This document shows, one piece after another, positions 15,134 through 23,582 of a stretch of DNA of 64,000 nt. Every line of letters begins with the position of its first letter. Position 1 is the first letter of the stretch. The stretch is from an uncultured Alphaproteobacteria bacterium (GTDB lineage: Bacteria > Pseudomonadota > Alphaproteobacteria > Sphingomonadales > Sphingomonadaceae): the NCBI GenBank assembly GCA_903934325.1, contig CAIZNH010000031.1, positions 62,001-126,000 on the forward strand, in the 5' to 3' direction. The position numbers and the translations under genes were made by a program. A model generated the notes under the pieces. It did not search any database and was not told the DNA's origin. It saw only the letters and a program-made list of their open reading frames with translations.

Positions 15134-17044
15134 TTAGTCCGAAGCCGCTGGCACCACCTTCACCAACACCGCCTCAACCTGCACCTGCGAGCCCGCGCTC
15201 ACGCTGAGCCCCTCGATCACCCCGTCGAAGGGCGCGGTGAGGGCGTGCTCCATCTTCATCGCCTCGAGCACCATCAGCCGCTGCCCGGCGGTGACGGCCT
15301 GACCCTCGGCGACATCGACCGCGATCACCTTGCCCGGCATCGGTGCGATAATCGCGCCATCGGCGGCGGAGGCTTGGCCGGTGCCGTCGATCCGCGAGCG
15401 CAGCAGATAGGTTTGCCCTTTTTCGACAACCAGTATTCCGTTGCCAGTGACACGGGTCATCATGTCGAACTGATCGTGATCTTGCGCGCGAGTAGTGACT
15501 TGGCCGGTAACGGCCTCACCCGAAGGGAGGACGAAATGCACCCCCCTCCGGTTGGGGGCGTTTAGGCGGAATCCAGTAAGGTTTCGCGCTTTCCAACCGG
15601 GAATAGTGGCCTCGTCCCTTTCCCAACAGAGCGCCTCGGCTGCGGCCCCCACATTGATGGTGTCCGGGGAGGGGCTTGCAGGGGGGATGAGGTTTTCGCC
15701 TCGCCTTTCGATCAGGCCCGTATCGAGGTCCGCTGCTCGGAACGCGCTATCGGCCAAGCACAGCCAGAGAAAACCGGCATTCGATTTGACTGGGTGAACG
15801 AGGGTGCCGTCGAGCTCTTCCTGTAGCGCCGTAATCGCACGCGCCCGTGACGGAGCGTGGACCACGATCTTCGCAATCATCGGGTCGTAGAATGGAGATA
15901 CGACACTTCCTTCGTCGACACCCGTTTCGACACGGGCGTGGAGGGTAGGAATGTAGAACTCGTCGAGCCGCCCCGTGCTCGGCAAAAACCCCTTGGCCGG
16001 GTCCTCGGCATAGAGCCGCGCCTCAATCGCGTGGCCGTTGATCGACAGCTCCTCCTGCTTGCACGGCAGCGGCTCGCCGCTTGCGACGCGCAACTGCCAT
16101 TCGACCAGATCGACCCCGGTGATCTCCTCGGTGACGGGGTGCTCCACCTGCAGCCGGGTGTTCATCTCCATGAAGAAGATGCGGTCGGCGCGCAGGCCCT
16201 CTGAGGCATCGGCGATGAATTCGATCGTGCCTGCGCCCTCGTAATCGACCGCCTTGGCGGCGCGCACGGCGGCGGCGCAGATCGCTTCGCGGGTGGCGGC
16301 GTCCATGCCGGGGGCGGGGGCTTCCTCGATCACCTTCTGGTGGCGGCGCTGGAGCGAGCAGTCGCGCTCGAACAGGTGGACGACGTTGCCGTGGCTGTCG
16401 CCGAACACCTGCACCTCGATATGGCGGGGCGAGGTGATCCACTTTTCGAGCAAGACCTCGTCATTGCCGAAGCTGGCCTTGGCCTCGCGGCGGCAGCTCT
16501 CCAGCGCGGCGGCGAAATCGGCGGGGGCGTCGACCTTGCGCATCCCCTTGCCGCCGCCGCCCGCGACCGCCTTGATGAGGACGGGGTAGCCAATGGCCTC
16601 GGCCTCCGTGGTGAGCCGCTCGAGAGACTGGTCCGCGCCGAGATAGCCGGGGGTGACGGGAACGCCCGCCTCGATCATCCGCGCCTTGGCCGCGTCCTTC
16701 AGCCCCATCGCGCGGATGCTTGCAGGCTTGGGGCCGACCCAGATGATGCCCGCGTCCAGCACCGCCTGCGCGAAGTCGGCGTTCTCCGAGAGGAAGCCAT
16801 AACCCGGATGGATCGCATCCGCGCCGGTCTGCTGGGCGGCCGCGATGATCTTTGCGCCGACCAGATAGCTTTCGGCAGCGGGGGAGGGGCCGATATGCAC
16901 CGCCTCGTCGGCGCAGCGCACATGCAGCGCCTTGGCATCGGCATCGGAATAGACCGCGACCGTGGCAATCCCCATGGCGCGCGCCGTGCGCATGATGCGG
17001 CAGGCGATCTCTCCGCGGTTGGCGATCAGGAGCTTGGTGATCAT
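15134..17044 (-). CDS. Acyl-CoA carboxylase alpha subunit (biotin carboxylase + BCCP)
   Basis: 636-residue subunit that carboxylates its own biotin with ATP and bicarbonate. Biotin carboxylase domain about 1-450: LLIANRGEIACRI at the N-terminus, VLIKAVAGGGGKGMRKV as ATP-grasp loop, and FMEMNTRLQVEHPVTEEITG. The C-terminal carrier domain has the biotinylation site EAMKMEH, with biotinyl-Lys597 about 40 residues from the end. Start ATG 17044 follows GGGAGAGAGCAA and overlaps the stop of the upstream NTF2-like gene (ATGA), so translation is probably coupled. Operon order: NTF2-like, alpha, repeat, beta. Confidence 0.9.
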   Translation of the reverse strand: MITKLLIANRGEIACRIMRTARAMGIATVAVYSDADAKALHVRCADEAVHIGPSPAAESYLVGAKIIAAAQQTGADAIHPGYGFLSENADFAQAVLDAGIIWVGPKPASIRAMGLKDAAKARMIEAGVPVTPGYLGADQSLERLTTEAEAIGYPVLIKAVAGGGGKGMRKVDAPADFAAALESCRREAKASFGNDEVLLEKWITSPRHIEVQVFGDSHGNVVHLFERDCSLQRRHQKVIEEAPAPGMDAATREAICAAAVRAAKAVDYEGAGTIEFIADASEGLRADRIFFMEMNTRLQVEHPVTEEITGVDLVEWQLRVASGEPLPCKQEELSINGHAIEARLYAEDPAKGFLPSTGRLDEFYIPTLHARVETGVDEGSVVSPFYDPMIAKIVVHAPSRARAITALQEELDGTLVHPVKSNAGFLWLCLADSAFRAADLDTGLIERRGENLIPPASPSPDTINVGAAAEALCWERDEATIPGWKARNLTGFRLNAPNRRGVHFVLPSGEAVTGQVTTRAQDHDQFDMMTRVTGNGILVVEKGQTYLLRSRIDGTGQASAADGAIIAPMPGKVIAVDVAEGQAVTAGQRLMVLEAMKMEHALTAPFDGVIEGLSVSAGSQVQVEAVLVKVVPAASD

Positions 17045-17544
17045 TTGCTCTCTCCCGGCGCTCTGAGGCGATCGCATTCGCTGGGTGGCTCCATGGTGAA
17101 GCTGGTGTTGGCGACCTTCCACTTGCCATCAGTGCGGACAAGGCTGAGCGAATTGATCCCGCAATGGCTGGTCTTGCCATCGACCGTAAAGCGATAGGGC
17201 CCCCACACGTGCGCCATGTCGCCGTCAAGATCCACGGCTTGATTGAACATCCGCTCATCAATTCCCGTGGGGGACTTGAGCCAGTTCTCGAGGTGTTGCG
17301 CTGCGGGGATGAACACGATCTTCGGCGTCTTCGGGTCCATCCGGTTGTGGATGGTGATCATTGCGCGGGCATCCATGTGCTCTGCCAGCGCGGTCTTGTC
17401 GTCATTGCGCAAGGCCTTGAAGAAAAGGGCGACAGCCGTGCTCACCTCACCGAGTGGGGTTAGGTAAATCGTGTTGTCGACCGGTTCCTGCGCCGCGAGC
17501 GGCGCTGCGGCGAGGAGGGCGGCTGTTGCAAGAATGGCTTTCAT
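17041..17544 (-). CDS. Secreted NTF2-like (SnoaL/DUF4440-type) protein
   Basis: 167 residues. A signal peptide (1-18, ending PLAAQE) precedes a single nuclear transport factor 2-like domain: VSTAVALFFKALRNDDKTALAEHM at the start and GKTSHCGINSLSLVRTDGKWKVANTSFTM as the closing strands. Such domains often bind small hydrophobic ligands or act as accessory proteins. It is the first gene of the acyl-CoA carboxylase operon, with a 4-bp overlap to the alpha subunit. A periplasmic protein coupled to a cytosolic carboxylase is unexpected; function unknown. Confidence 0.75.
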   Translation of the reverse strand: MKAILATAALLAAAPLAAQEPVDNTIYLTPLGEVSTAVALFFKALRNDDKTALAEHMDARAMITIHNRMDPKTPKIVFIPAAQHLENWLKSPTGIDERMFNQAVDLDGDMAHVWGPYRFTVDGKTSHCGINSLSLVRTDGKWKVANTSFTMEPPSECDRLRAPGESK

Positions 17545-17601
17545 GGGAGCGGATTAGCGCGGCTTGGTTGCAAAGGAAACCGCTTCGCCATCCCGAAGAA
17601 A

Positions 17602-17636
17602 GCGGGCCCCCGGATCAAGTCCGGGGCGACGGGGAG
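17602..17636. repeat. Palindromic repeat, family E, overlapping the crtB 3' end
   Basis: CCCCGG, then ATCAAGT, then CCGGGG inside a GC-rich stretch. It is the core of the CCGGACTTGATCCGGGG-type dispersed repeat that I associate with many alphaproteobacterial genomes. It contains the crtB stop codon. Only one copy occurs in the window, so assignment as a dispersed family rests on general knowledge. Confidence 0.55.
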
Positions 17637-18589
17637 GGCGTGGAGGGCCGGTAATCCGCGATCCCCCAGTGGATCCCGTCTTCGGGCATCTTCTCGCGGT
17701 TGAGCACCGCCGAGAGGAACGCGCGCACGCCGTAGAGCGCCTTTTCGGAGCGGGGCACATAGGTGCGGCTGTTCCACGCCTCGGGTCCGCGCTTCCTCAC
17801 CTTGCGTCCGATCGCGCCATAGATGCGCGCCGCCGAGAGCACCGCCCAGCGGCTGCGGAAGGGCAGGCGGGCGGCGCCCACGCGCGCTGCCGCCTCGTGC
17901 TTTTCGACGAGCGCCACCAGCCGCGCGGCCATTTCGGCGAGTTCCTTGCGGTGGTGCGGTTTGGTGTGCTGGCCGGGCTCGATATCCTCTTCCGCCAGCC
18001 ATTCCTGCGGCAGATAGCACCGCCCTGCTGCGTCATCCTCCACGATATCGCGCGCGATGTTGGAAAGCTGGAAGGCAAGGCCCAGATCATTGGCGCGGTC
18101 GAGCGTTTCCTGATCCTTGGGATCGACCCCCATCACCACCGCCATCATCACGCCCACCGCGCCGGCCACATGGTAGCAATAGCGAAGCATGTCGGCCTCG
18201 GTGCGCGGGCGCCAGTCCTCAGCGTCCAATTGGAAGCCTTCGATCACATCCTCGGCCATCTGCGGGGTGAGGCCCACTTCGCTGGCGACCACGCCGAGTG
18301 CATCAAAGGCCGGATCGCCGGTCGGCTCGCCTGCGAAGGCCAGCGCGGTCAGGCGGCGGATGTGCGCGAGGCGCTCGGCGAGGTCCGACTGGTCGCCCAG
18401 CTCGCCGCCCATCTCCTGATTATCGGCAATGTCATCCGCCCGGCGGCACCAGGCATAGAGCAGCCACGCCCGCTCGCGGGTTTCGCGGTCGAACAGGCGT
18501 GCGGCGGCGGAAAAGCTCTGCGAGCCCTTCTTGATCGACAGCCGTGCATGCTCGACCAGTGCGGCGCGGGTTGCCGGATCCACCGCCAT
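17615..18589 (-). CDS. crtB: Phytoene synthase
   Basis: 324-residue enzyme that joins two geranylgeranyl diphosphates into phytoene, the first committed step of carotenoid synthesis. Trans-prenyltransferase aspartate motifs are visible: WCRRADDIADNQ (about 47-58) and LSNIARDIVEDDAAGRCYLP (about 174-193). Last gene of the - strand crt operon, 9 bp after the LOG-family gene. The family core ends around HWGIADYRP; the final residues STPSPSPRT are encoded by the edge of a palindromic repeat and are probably an acquired tail. Confidence 0.95.
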   Translation of the reverse strand: MAVDPATRAALVEHARLSIKKGSQSFSAAARLFDRETRERAWLLYAWCRRADDIADNQEMGGELGDQSDLAERLAHIRRLTALAFAGEPTGDPAFDALGVVASEVGLTPQMAEDVIEGFQLDAEDWRPRTEADMLRYCYHVAGAVGVMMAVVMGVDPKDQETLDRANDLGLAFQLSNIARDIVEDDAAGRCYLPQEWLAEEDIEPGQHTKPHHRKELAEMAARLVALVEKHEAAARVGAARLPFRSRWAVLSAARIYGAIGRKVRKRGPEAWNSRTYVPRSEKALYGVRAFLSAVLNREKMPEDGIHWGIADYRPSTPSPSPRT

Positions 18590-18598
18590 CGCGCGAGC

Positions 18599-19180
18599 CT
18601 ACAGCTCCTCGGCCTTCATGCGGAAGATCGGAGTGTGGGGCTCATAGGCCGCCATCTTTTCGAGCAGATCGGCGATGCTTTCCGCCGCGATCAGAATGTT
18701 CTGGTGCGCGGGCCGTACGAAGCCGACTTCGGCCATGGTCGCGTTGAAGGCGAGCAGGTGATCGTAGAAGCCGAAAGCATTGAGCAGGCCCACGGGCTTG
18801 GAGTGGTAGCCCAGCTGCGACCAGCTCATCGCCTCCCACAGCTCGTCCATCGTGCCCACCCCGCCGGGGATGGTGACGAAGCCGTCGGAGAGATCGGTGA
18901 AGCGCTGCTTCCTCTCGTGCATTCCCGAGACAGTGACGAGTTCGTCGCAATCATGGTTGGCGACTTCGGCTTTCACGAGGTGTTCGGGGATGATGCCGAT
19001 CACCTCGCCGCCCGCGTCCTTCGCGCCCTTGGCAACTGCGCCCATCAGCCCGAGCCTGCCCCCGCCATAGACGAGGCCAATGCCGCGCGCGGCCAATTCC
19101 GCGCCGACATCATGGGCGAGCTGGAGGTAACGCGGATCCTCCGGCGAGGCCGATCCGCAATAGACGGCGAGACGTTTCAT
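18599..19180 (-). CDS. LOG family protein (TIGR00730, nucleotide 5'-monophosphate phosphoribohydrolase-like)
   Basis: 193-residue Rossmann-fold protein of the LONELY GUY family. Motifs GGGRLGLMG (about 40-48) and PGGVGTMDELWE (about 106-117) are intact, as is SGMHERK. Characterised members cleave the ribose-5-phosphate from cytokinin nucleotides or from AMP/other NMPs. It sits inside the carotenoid operon between a small secreted protein (4-bp ATGA overlap) and crtB (9-bp gap). The link to carotenoids is unknown. In a marine-type bacterium a nucleotide salvage role is at least as likely as cytokinin activation. Confidence 0.88.
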   Translation of the reverse strand: MKRLAVYCGSASPEDPRYLQLAHDVGAELAARGIGLVYGGGRLGLMGAVAKGAKDAGGEVIGIIPEHLVKAEVANHDCDELVTVSGMHERKQRFTDLSDGFVTIPGGVGTMDELWEAMSWSQLGYHSKPVGLLNAFGFYDHLLAFNATMAEVGFVRPAHQNILIAAESIADLLEKMAAYEPHTPIFRMKAEEL

Positions 19181-19590
19181 CGGCGCGTGTCTCCAGCGCC
19201 GCAGGCGAACGCGATGATGCGGCGATCGCCATTATCGGTTTCGAGCTCGGCGGCCCGCAGCTCGATTTCATCGAACGTCATCCCGGGTTCGCCGCTTGGC
19301 TGGAGCGTCACCACCTGCTCCATCCCGATCTCCTTGCTGGCGCAATCGACGACAGCGATCGTATCGAACACCATCGGGGCTTCCAGCTTGACTTCGGTGC
19401 GGAGCAGCACCTGCTTGAAGCGCTTGCCGCCAATCTCGGTTTCCGAACGCCACGCCTCGTCGATCCAGCCGATGATATTCGGGTCTTCGTGAGCCTTGGC
19501 CCAGCGGTGGGCATGCCCGGGCGCGGCGAGCGGCGAGGGGCCGAGCTCCAGCGCCCCGCCAGCAAGCAGCAGCAGCAGCGACCCGATCAC
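19177..19590 (-). CDS. Conserved hypothetical exported protein in the crt operon
   Basis: 137 residues, not recognised. A short hydrophobic N-terminus (IGSLLLLLAGGALEL) suggests a signal sequence. The rest is a beta-rich domain with two cysteines (VVDCASKEIG and AFACGAGDTRR) that could form a disulfide in the periplasm. It overlaps crtI upstream (ATGA, 19587-19590) and the LOG gene downstream (ATGA, 19177-19180), so it is translated as part of a tightly coupled unit. The surface-exposed-adhesin-like pattern WIDEAWRSETEIGGKRFKQ is undiagnostic. Function unknown. Confidence 0.7.
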   Translation of the reverse strand: MIGSLLLLLAGGALELGPSPLAAPGHAHRWAKAHEDPNIIGWIDEAWRSETEIGGKRFKQVLLRTEVKLEAPMVFDTIAVVDCASKEIGMEQVVTLQPSGEPGMTFDEIELRAAELETDNGDRRIIAFACGAGDTRR

Positions 19591-21152
19591 TGTGTCCCCA
19601 CCTTCGCCAGATCCTCCAGCATCAGCCCGGCGGTCGCCTTGGCGCTGCCGACCACGCCGGGGATGCCTGCGCCCGGGTGGGTGCCGGCGCCGACGAGGTA
19701 GTAGTTGTCGATCACGTCATCGCGGTTGTGGCCGCGCAGCCAGGCGCTCTGCCACAGCACGGGTTCCAGGCTGAAGGCGCTGCCCATGTGGGCGTTGAGA
19801 TCGGCCTTGAAGTCCTTGGGCGCATAGCTGAACTTGGTGACGATCCGGCTGTGGATGTCGGGGATCAGGCGGCGTTCCAGCTCGTCGAGGATCATCTTTT
19901 CGAGGCGGGGGCCGACCTCGTCCCAGTCGAGCGGCATCTTGCCCATGTGGCTGACGGGAACGAGCGCGTAGAAGGTGCTCTTGCCTTCGGGCGCCATGCC
20001 GGGATCGGTGACAGTCGGGTGGTGGAGGTAGATCGCGAAATCTTCCGGCACCACGCCGTTCTTGTAGATGTCGTCGAGCAGGCCCTTGTAGCGCTTGGCG
20101 AACAGGATCATGTGGTGCGGGATGCCGGGCCAGGTGCCCTCCAGCCCGAAGTGCACCACGAAGAGCGAGGGCGAATAGCTCTTGCGGTTCAGCGACTTGG
20201 CCATCTGCTTGCCGCGCTCGCTGCCCGACAGCAGGTCCTTGTAGGAATGCATGATGTCGGCGTTGGAAGCGACCGCATCATAGCGCTGGCGGAAGCCGCT
20301 CTTGGTCTCGACCTCGGTCGCCTTGGTGCCCAGCGTGTGCACCTGCACCACCGGATCACCGACGCGCATCGTGCCGCCCAGCCGCTCGAAGTGCCGCACC
20401 ATCCCGGCGATCAGCCGGTTGGTGCCGCCGCGCGCCCACCACACGCCGCCGTCCTTCTCCAGCTTGTGGATCAGGGCATAGATCGAGGAGGTGTTCATCG
20501 GATTGCCGCCGACCAGCAGCGTGTGGAACGAGAGCGCCTCGCGCAGCTTTTCGGACTGCACATAGCTCGAAACCATGCCGTAGACGCTCCGCCACGCCTG
20601 CTCCTTGATCAGGGCCGGGGCGGCCTTCAGCATCGACTTGAAATCGAGGAAGGGCACAGTGCCGAGCTTGAGATAGCCTTCCTCGTAGACGCGCTGCGAA
20701 TATTCGAGGAAGCGCGCATAGCCCGCGACGTCGGCGGGGTTCAGTTTGGCGATCTCGGCGTTGAGCTGCTCTTCGTCGTTCGAATAGTCGAAGTTGGTGC
20801 CGTCGGGCCAGTTGAGGCGGTAGAAGGGCATGACCTTCATCAGCTCGACATCTTCGGAAATGTCGTGGCCGGTGAGCGCCCACAGCTCTTCAAGGCAGGG
20901 CGGATCGGTGATCACCGTCGGCCCGGCGTCGAAGGTGAAGCCGACCTTCTCCCAGAAATAGGCGCGCCCGCCCGGCTTGTCGCGGCTTTCGATCACGGTG
21001 GTGGCGATCCCGGCGGATTGCAGCCGGATGGCGAGCGCCATCCCGCCAAAGCCCGATCCGATCACGCAGGCGGTGCGGCCTTCATAGCGCTGCGCCAGTG
21101 CAGGGTCGACGCCCTTGGCAGGCGTAAGGTTGAGCTTCGCATCGGCGTTCAT
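19587..21152 (-). CDS. crtI: Phytoene desaturase
   Basis: 521-residue FAD-dependent desaturase that introduces conjugated double bonds into phytoene, yielding neurosporene/lycopene. The N-terminal dinucleotide-binding motif is CVIGSGFGGMALAIRLQSAG (about 29-48), followed by RDKPGGRAYFWEKVGFTFDAGP. The C-terminal bacterial carotenoid dehydrogenase signature reads NYYLVGAGTHPGAGIPGVVGSAK. The ATG at 21152 overlaps the crtY stop (ATGA). The next gene also overlaps by ATGA. Likely membrane-associated. In-frame sequence upstream of 21152 has no family similarity and lies inside crtY. Confidence 0.95.
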   Translation of the reverse strand: MNADAKLNLTPAKGVDPALAQRYEGRTACVIGSGFGGMALAIRLQSAGIATTVIESRDKPGGRAYFWEKVGFTFDAGPTVITDPPCLEELWALTGHDISEDVELMKVMPFYRLNWPDGTNFDYSNDEEQLNAEIAKLNPADVAGYARFLEYSQRVYEEGYLKLGTVPFLDFKSMLKAAPALIKEQAWRSVYGMVSSYVQSEKLREALSFHTLLVGGNPMNTSSIYALIHKLEKDGGVWWARGGTNRLIAGMVRHFERLGGTMRVGDPVVQVHTLGTKATEVETKSGFRQRYDAVASNADIMHSYKDLLSGSERGKQMAKSLNRKSYSPSLFVVHFGLEGTWPGIPHHMILFAKRYKGLLDDIYKNGVVPEDFAIYLHHPTVTDPGMAPEGKSTFYALVPVSHMGKMPLDWDEVGPRLEKMILDELERRLIPDIHSRIVTKFSYAPKDFKADLNAHMGSAFSLEPVLWQSAWLRGHNRDDVIDNYYLVGAGTHPGAGIPGVVGSAKATAGLMLEDLAKVGTQ

Positions 21153-22411
21153 GCCGGGGTCTCCATGTTCAAAGGCTTGGTGTCGAATGGCTTCCCGGAG
21201 GAAAACAGCGCCCGGATGGCGCGCGGGATAGCTACGGGCGGCTTGCCGGTAAGGATGCGCAGGCGATCGGGCCAGGTTGATCGGCCCGCGTAGAAGCGTT
21301 CCACCAGCTGGCCCTTCAAGGCGTAGAAATGCTCGAACACCACCACCCGCTTGCCCGGCTCGGCGGCTTCGAACAGCATCCGGCTGAGCATCCGGTAATA
21401 GGCCGTGGCGCGCCAGTGCCGCTTGGCGCGGCGATTGCAGAAGGCCGCGAGTTCTGCCCCCGAACAATCGGGACGGGCGGCGATGAGGCGCGCAATCGCC
21501 AGCGCGTTTTCGGCGGCGAAGGGCAGGGTGTAGCTGGTGAGCGGGTGCGAAAAGCCCCCGCGTGCGCCCGCCAGCGCGACGCCGGGAATGGCGATTTCGC
21601 TCAGCGCCGCGCCAAAATCCCCGCCCGAGATCACGGGCAGGATCCCCGCTTCCTGATCGATCACTTCGCCCTTCCAGCCGTTGCGATGGGCATATTCGGC
21701 CACCCGGCCCTTCAGCACCTCGGCGTCCATCTTGGGCTGATCGGCGTAGTAGGTGTCCTCGACGAAGACCTCTGTGGGCGAGAGCGGCAGGACATAGACG
21801 AAGCGGTAGGCCGGCTCGTTGCCATAGGGCGCGATCTGATCGACGCTGGCATCCATGATGACCGGGCGGGTCAGGCCATGGGGCTGTTCGCAGCGGAAAT
21901 GCTGGCCGAGGAACACCTGCCAGCCGCCGCCCAGATGCTTTGACGAGCGGAACGGGCGGCAGTCGATCACGCGTTTGGCCGCAATCCGCGTGCCGTCAGC
22001 CAGCGTGACGCCGCCGGCATCGAGGTGGGCCGCCTTGGCCTCCAGCATCACGCTTTCGGGCGGCAGTTCCTCCGTCAGCGCGCGGTGGAATTCGGCGCTG
22101 GCGAGCGAGCGATAGGCGGTCGGCAGGGTGCGGGCGAGGCCGGGAAAGGCGATGTCATAGCCCGCGTCCCAGCCATTGAGGGCGAAGCCCGCCATCAGCG
22201 GGCGCGCAGAGGCGGCGATATCGGTTTCGAACCAGCTCCAGCGGTGATGCCCCCCAAGCGTGCGCCCGGCCTCGATCACGAGGAAACGGCAGCCCGGCGC
22301 ATGGCGGTGCAGCGCCAGCGCGATCAGCCCGCCCGCCAGCCCGCCGCCGACGATGATGACGTCATGCGGTGCGGAACCTTGCGCGGGGTTATCTTGCGGG
22401 GAATCAGCCAT
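21149..22411 (-). CDS. crtY: Lycopene beta-cyclase
   Basis: 420-residue flavoprotein that cyclises the ends of lycopene to beta-rings, giving beta-carotene. The N-terminal motif DVIIVGGGLAGGLIALAL (about 19-36) binds the dinucleotide; GGHHRWSWFETD and QVFLGQHFRCEQPHGL are characteristic of the bacterial CrtY family. First gene of the crt operon (crtY-crtI-hypothetical-LOG-crtB). crtE and ring-modifying genes such as crtZ are absent from this window. ATG 22411 (MADSPQD) was chosen as the closest start before the Rossmann strand. The 208-bp region to the divergent gene at 22620 should contain its promoter; its crtY-proximal part is purine-rich with repeated GGGCAAAGG-like words. Confidence 0.94.
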   Translation of the reverse strand: MADSPQDNPAQGSAPHDVIIVGGGLAGGLIALALHRHAPGCRFLVIEAGRTLGGHHRWSWFETDIAASARPLMAGFALNGWDAGYDIAFPGLARTLPTAYRSLASAEFHRALTEELPPESVMLEAKAAHLDAGGVTLADGTRIAAKRVIDCRPFRSSKHLGGGWQVFLGQHFRCEQPHGLTRPVIMDASVDQIAPYGNEPAYRFVYVLPLSPTEVFVEDTYYADQPKMDAEVLKGRVAEYAHRNGWKGEVIDQEAGILPVISGGDFGAALSEIAIPGVALAGARGGFSHPLTSYTLPFAAENALAIARLIAARPDCSGAELAAFCNRRAKRHWRATAYYRMLSRMLFEAAEPGKRVVVFEHFYALKGQLVERFYAGRSTWPDRLRILTGKPPVAIPRAIRALFSSGKPFDTKPLNMETPA

Positions 22412-22619
22412 CTGTTTCTGCCCTAGGGCAGGCGTGCAAAATGGGCAATCCAAAGGGCATGGGCAAAGGGCAGGGGCAAAGGGGAGCGGCGGAGGGCGGC
22501 GCGGCCAATCTTCGCAGGTTTGAAGGATGTTGCAACATCACGCGAAGCCAATAGAGGGCGCTGTCGGATGCCCCCCATCCGTCCTCTCCCGAATCCTGAC
22601 CCCCCGAAAGGATTGCCCG

Positions 22620-23561
22620 ATGAAGCCTCTCTCCGCCCCCCTTGCCTCGCTCGCCCCGCTGGCTCTGCTGACGCTGGCTGTCGTCCCCGCCCACGCGAAC
22701 ACGAGCGAAGCGGACGCTGGCACCGATACCGCAGCCGCTGCCGAACAGCCCGCGCCGCCGCCCGCCGCGCCGGTTTCGCTGGCCTTCACCAAGCCGGTCT
22801 ATGACGAAACCTGGGCGACCATCGGGCTCGGCGCCGGGCTGGTGCCGAGCTATGCGGGTTCGGACAATTATATCGCCTTCCCCCTGCCGCTGGTGGTGGG
22901 CCGCGTCGGCGGTGTGGGCATCCGGCCCAATGGCGCCGGCATCACGCTCGATGTGCTCTCGGCCAAGCCCACGCTCGGCAAGCGCAAGACCCGTCTCGCC
23001 TTCGGGCCGACTGTCCGCTTCCGCAATGACCGCAATCTCGACGTCGGCGACAATGTGGTCGAGGCCGCGGGCAAGCTCGATGCAGCGCTCGAAGTCGGGC
23101 TCAATGCCGCGGTGTCCTTCCCCGGCGTGTTCAAGCCGCTCGATACGCTCAGCATCGGCATCCAGGCCCGCCGCGACGTGCTGGGCGCGCATGAGGGCAC
23201 GGTGATCGAGCCGCAGATCAGCTACGCCAGCCCGCTCGGCAAGGCCTTCGTGTTGCAGGTGCAGACCGGCATCGAAATCGTCGATGACAGCTTTGCCGAT
23301 TACTACTTTTCGGTCACCCCGGCCCAGCGGCTGGCGAGCGGCCTGCCCGCTTTCACCGCCGAGGGCGGATTGAACCGCATCGGCACGCTGGCGATCCTCA
23401 ACTACGACCTGTCCGGCAATGCGCTCGACGGCGGGTGGAGCGTCTTCGGCGTCGGCGGCTATTCGCGCCTGCTGGGCGACGCGGCCGACACGCCCTACAC
23501 GCAAGCACGCGGCAGTGCGAACCAGTTCATCACCGGACTGGGCGTGGGCTATACGTTCTGA
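22620..23561 (+). CDS. MipA/OmpV family outer-membrane protein
   Basis: 313-residue predicted beta-barrel of the MipA/OmpV family. Signal peptide 1-26 (ending AHA), then an Ala/Pro-rich spacer to about residue 55. The family-typical sequence TIGLGAGLVPSYAGSDNYIAFPLPL opens the barrel (only partly quoted elsewhere: VPSYAGSDNY), and the protein ends FITGLGVGYTF with C-terminal Phe. E. coli MipA links murein enzymes; many homologues are simply outer-membrane proteins of unknown function. Transcribed divergently from crtY. Confidence 0.85.
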   Translation: MKPLSAPLASLAPLALLTLAVVPAHANTSEADAGTDTAAAAEQPAPPPAAPVSLAFTKPVYDETWATIGLGAGLVPSYAGSDNYIAFPLPLVVGRVGGVGIRPNGAGITLDVLSAKPTLGKRKTRLAFGPTVRFRNDRNLDVGDNVVEAAGKLDAALEVGLNAAVSFPGVFKPLDTLSIGIQARRDVLGAHEGTVIEPQISYASPLGKAFVLQVQTGIEIVDDSFADYYFSVTPAQRLASGLPAFTAEGGLNRIGTLAILNYDLSGNALDGGWSVFGVGGYSRLLGDAADTPYTQARGSANQFITGLGVGYTF

Positions 23562-23582
23562 GCGGAGCGGGGGGCGTGCCGA

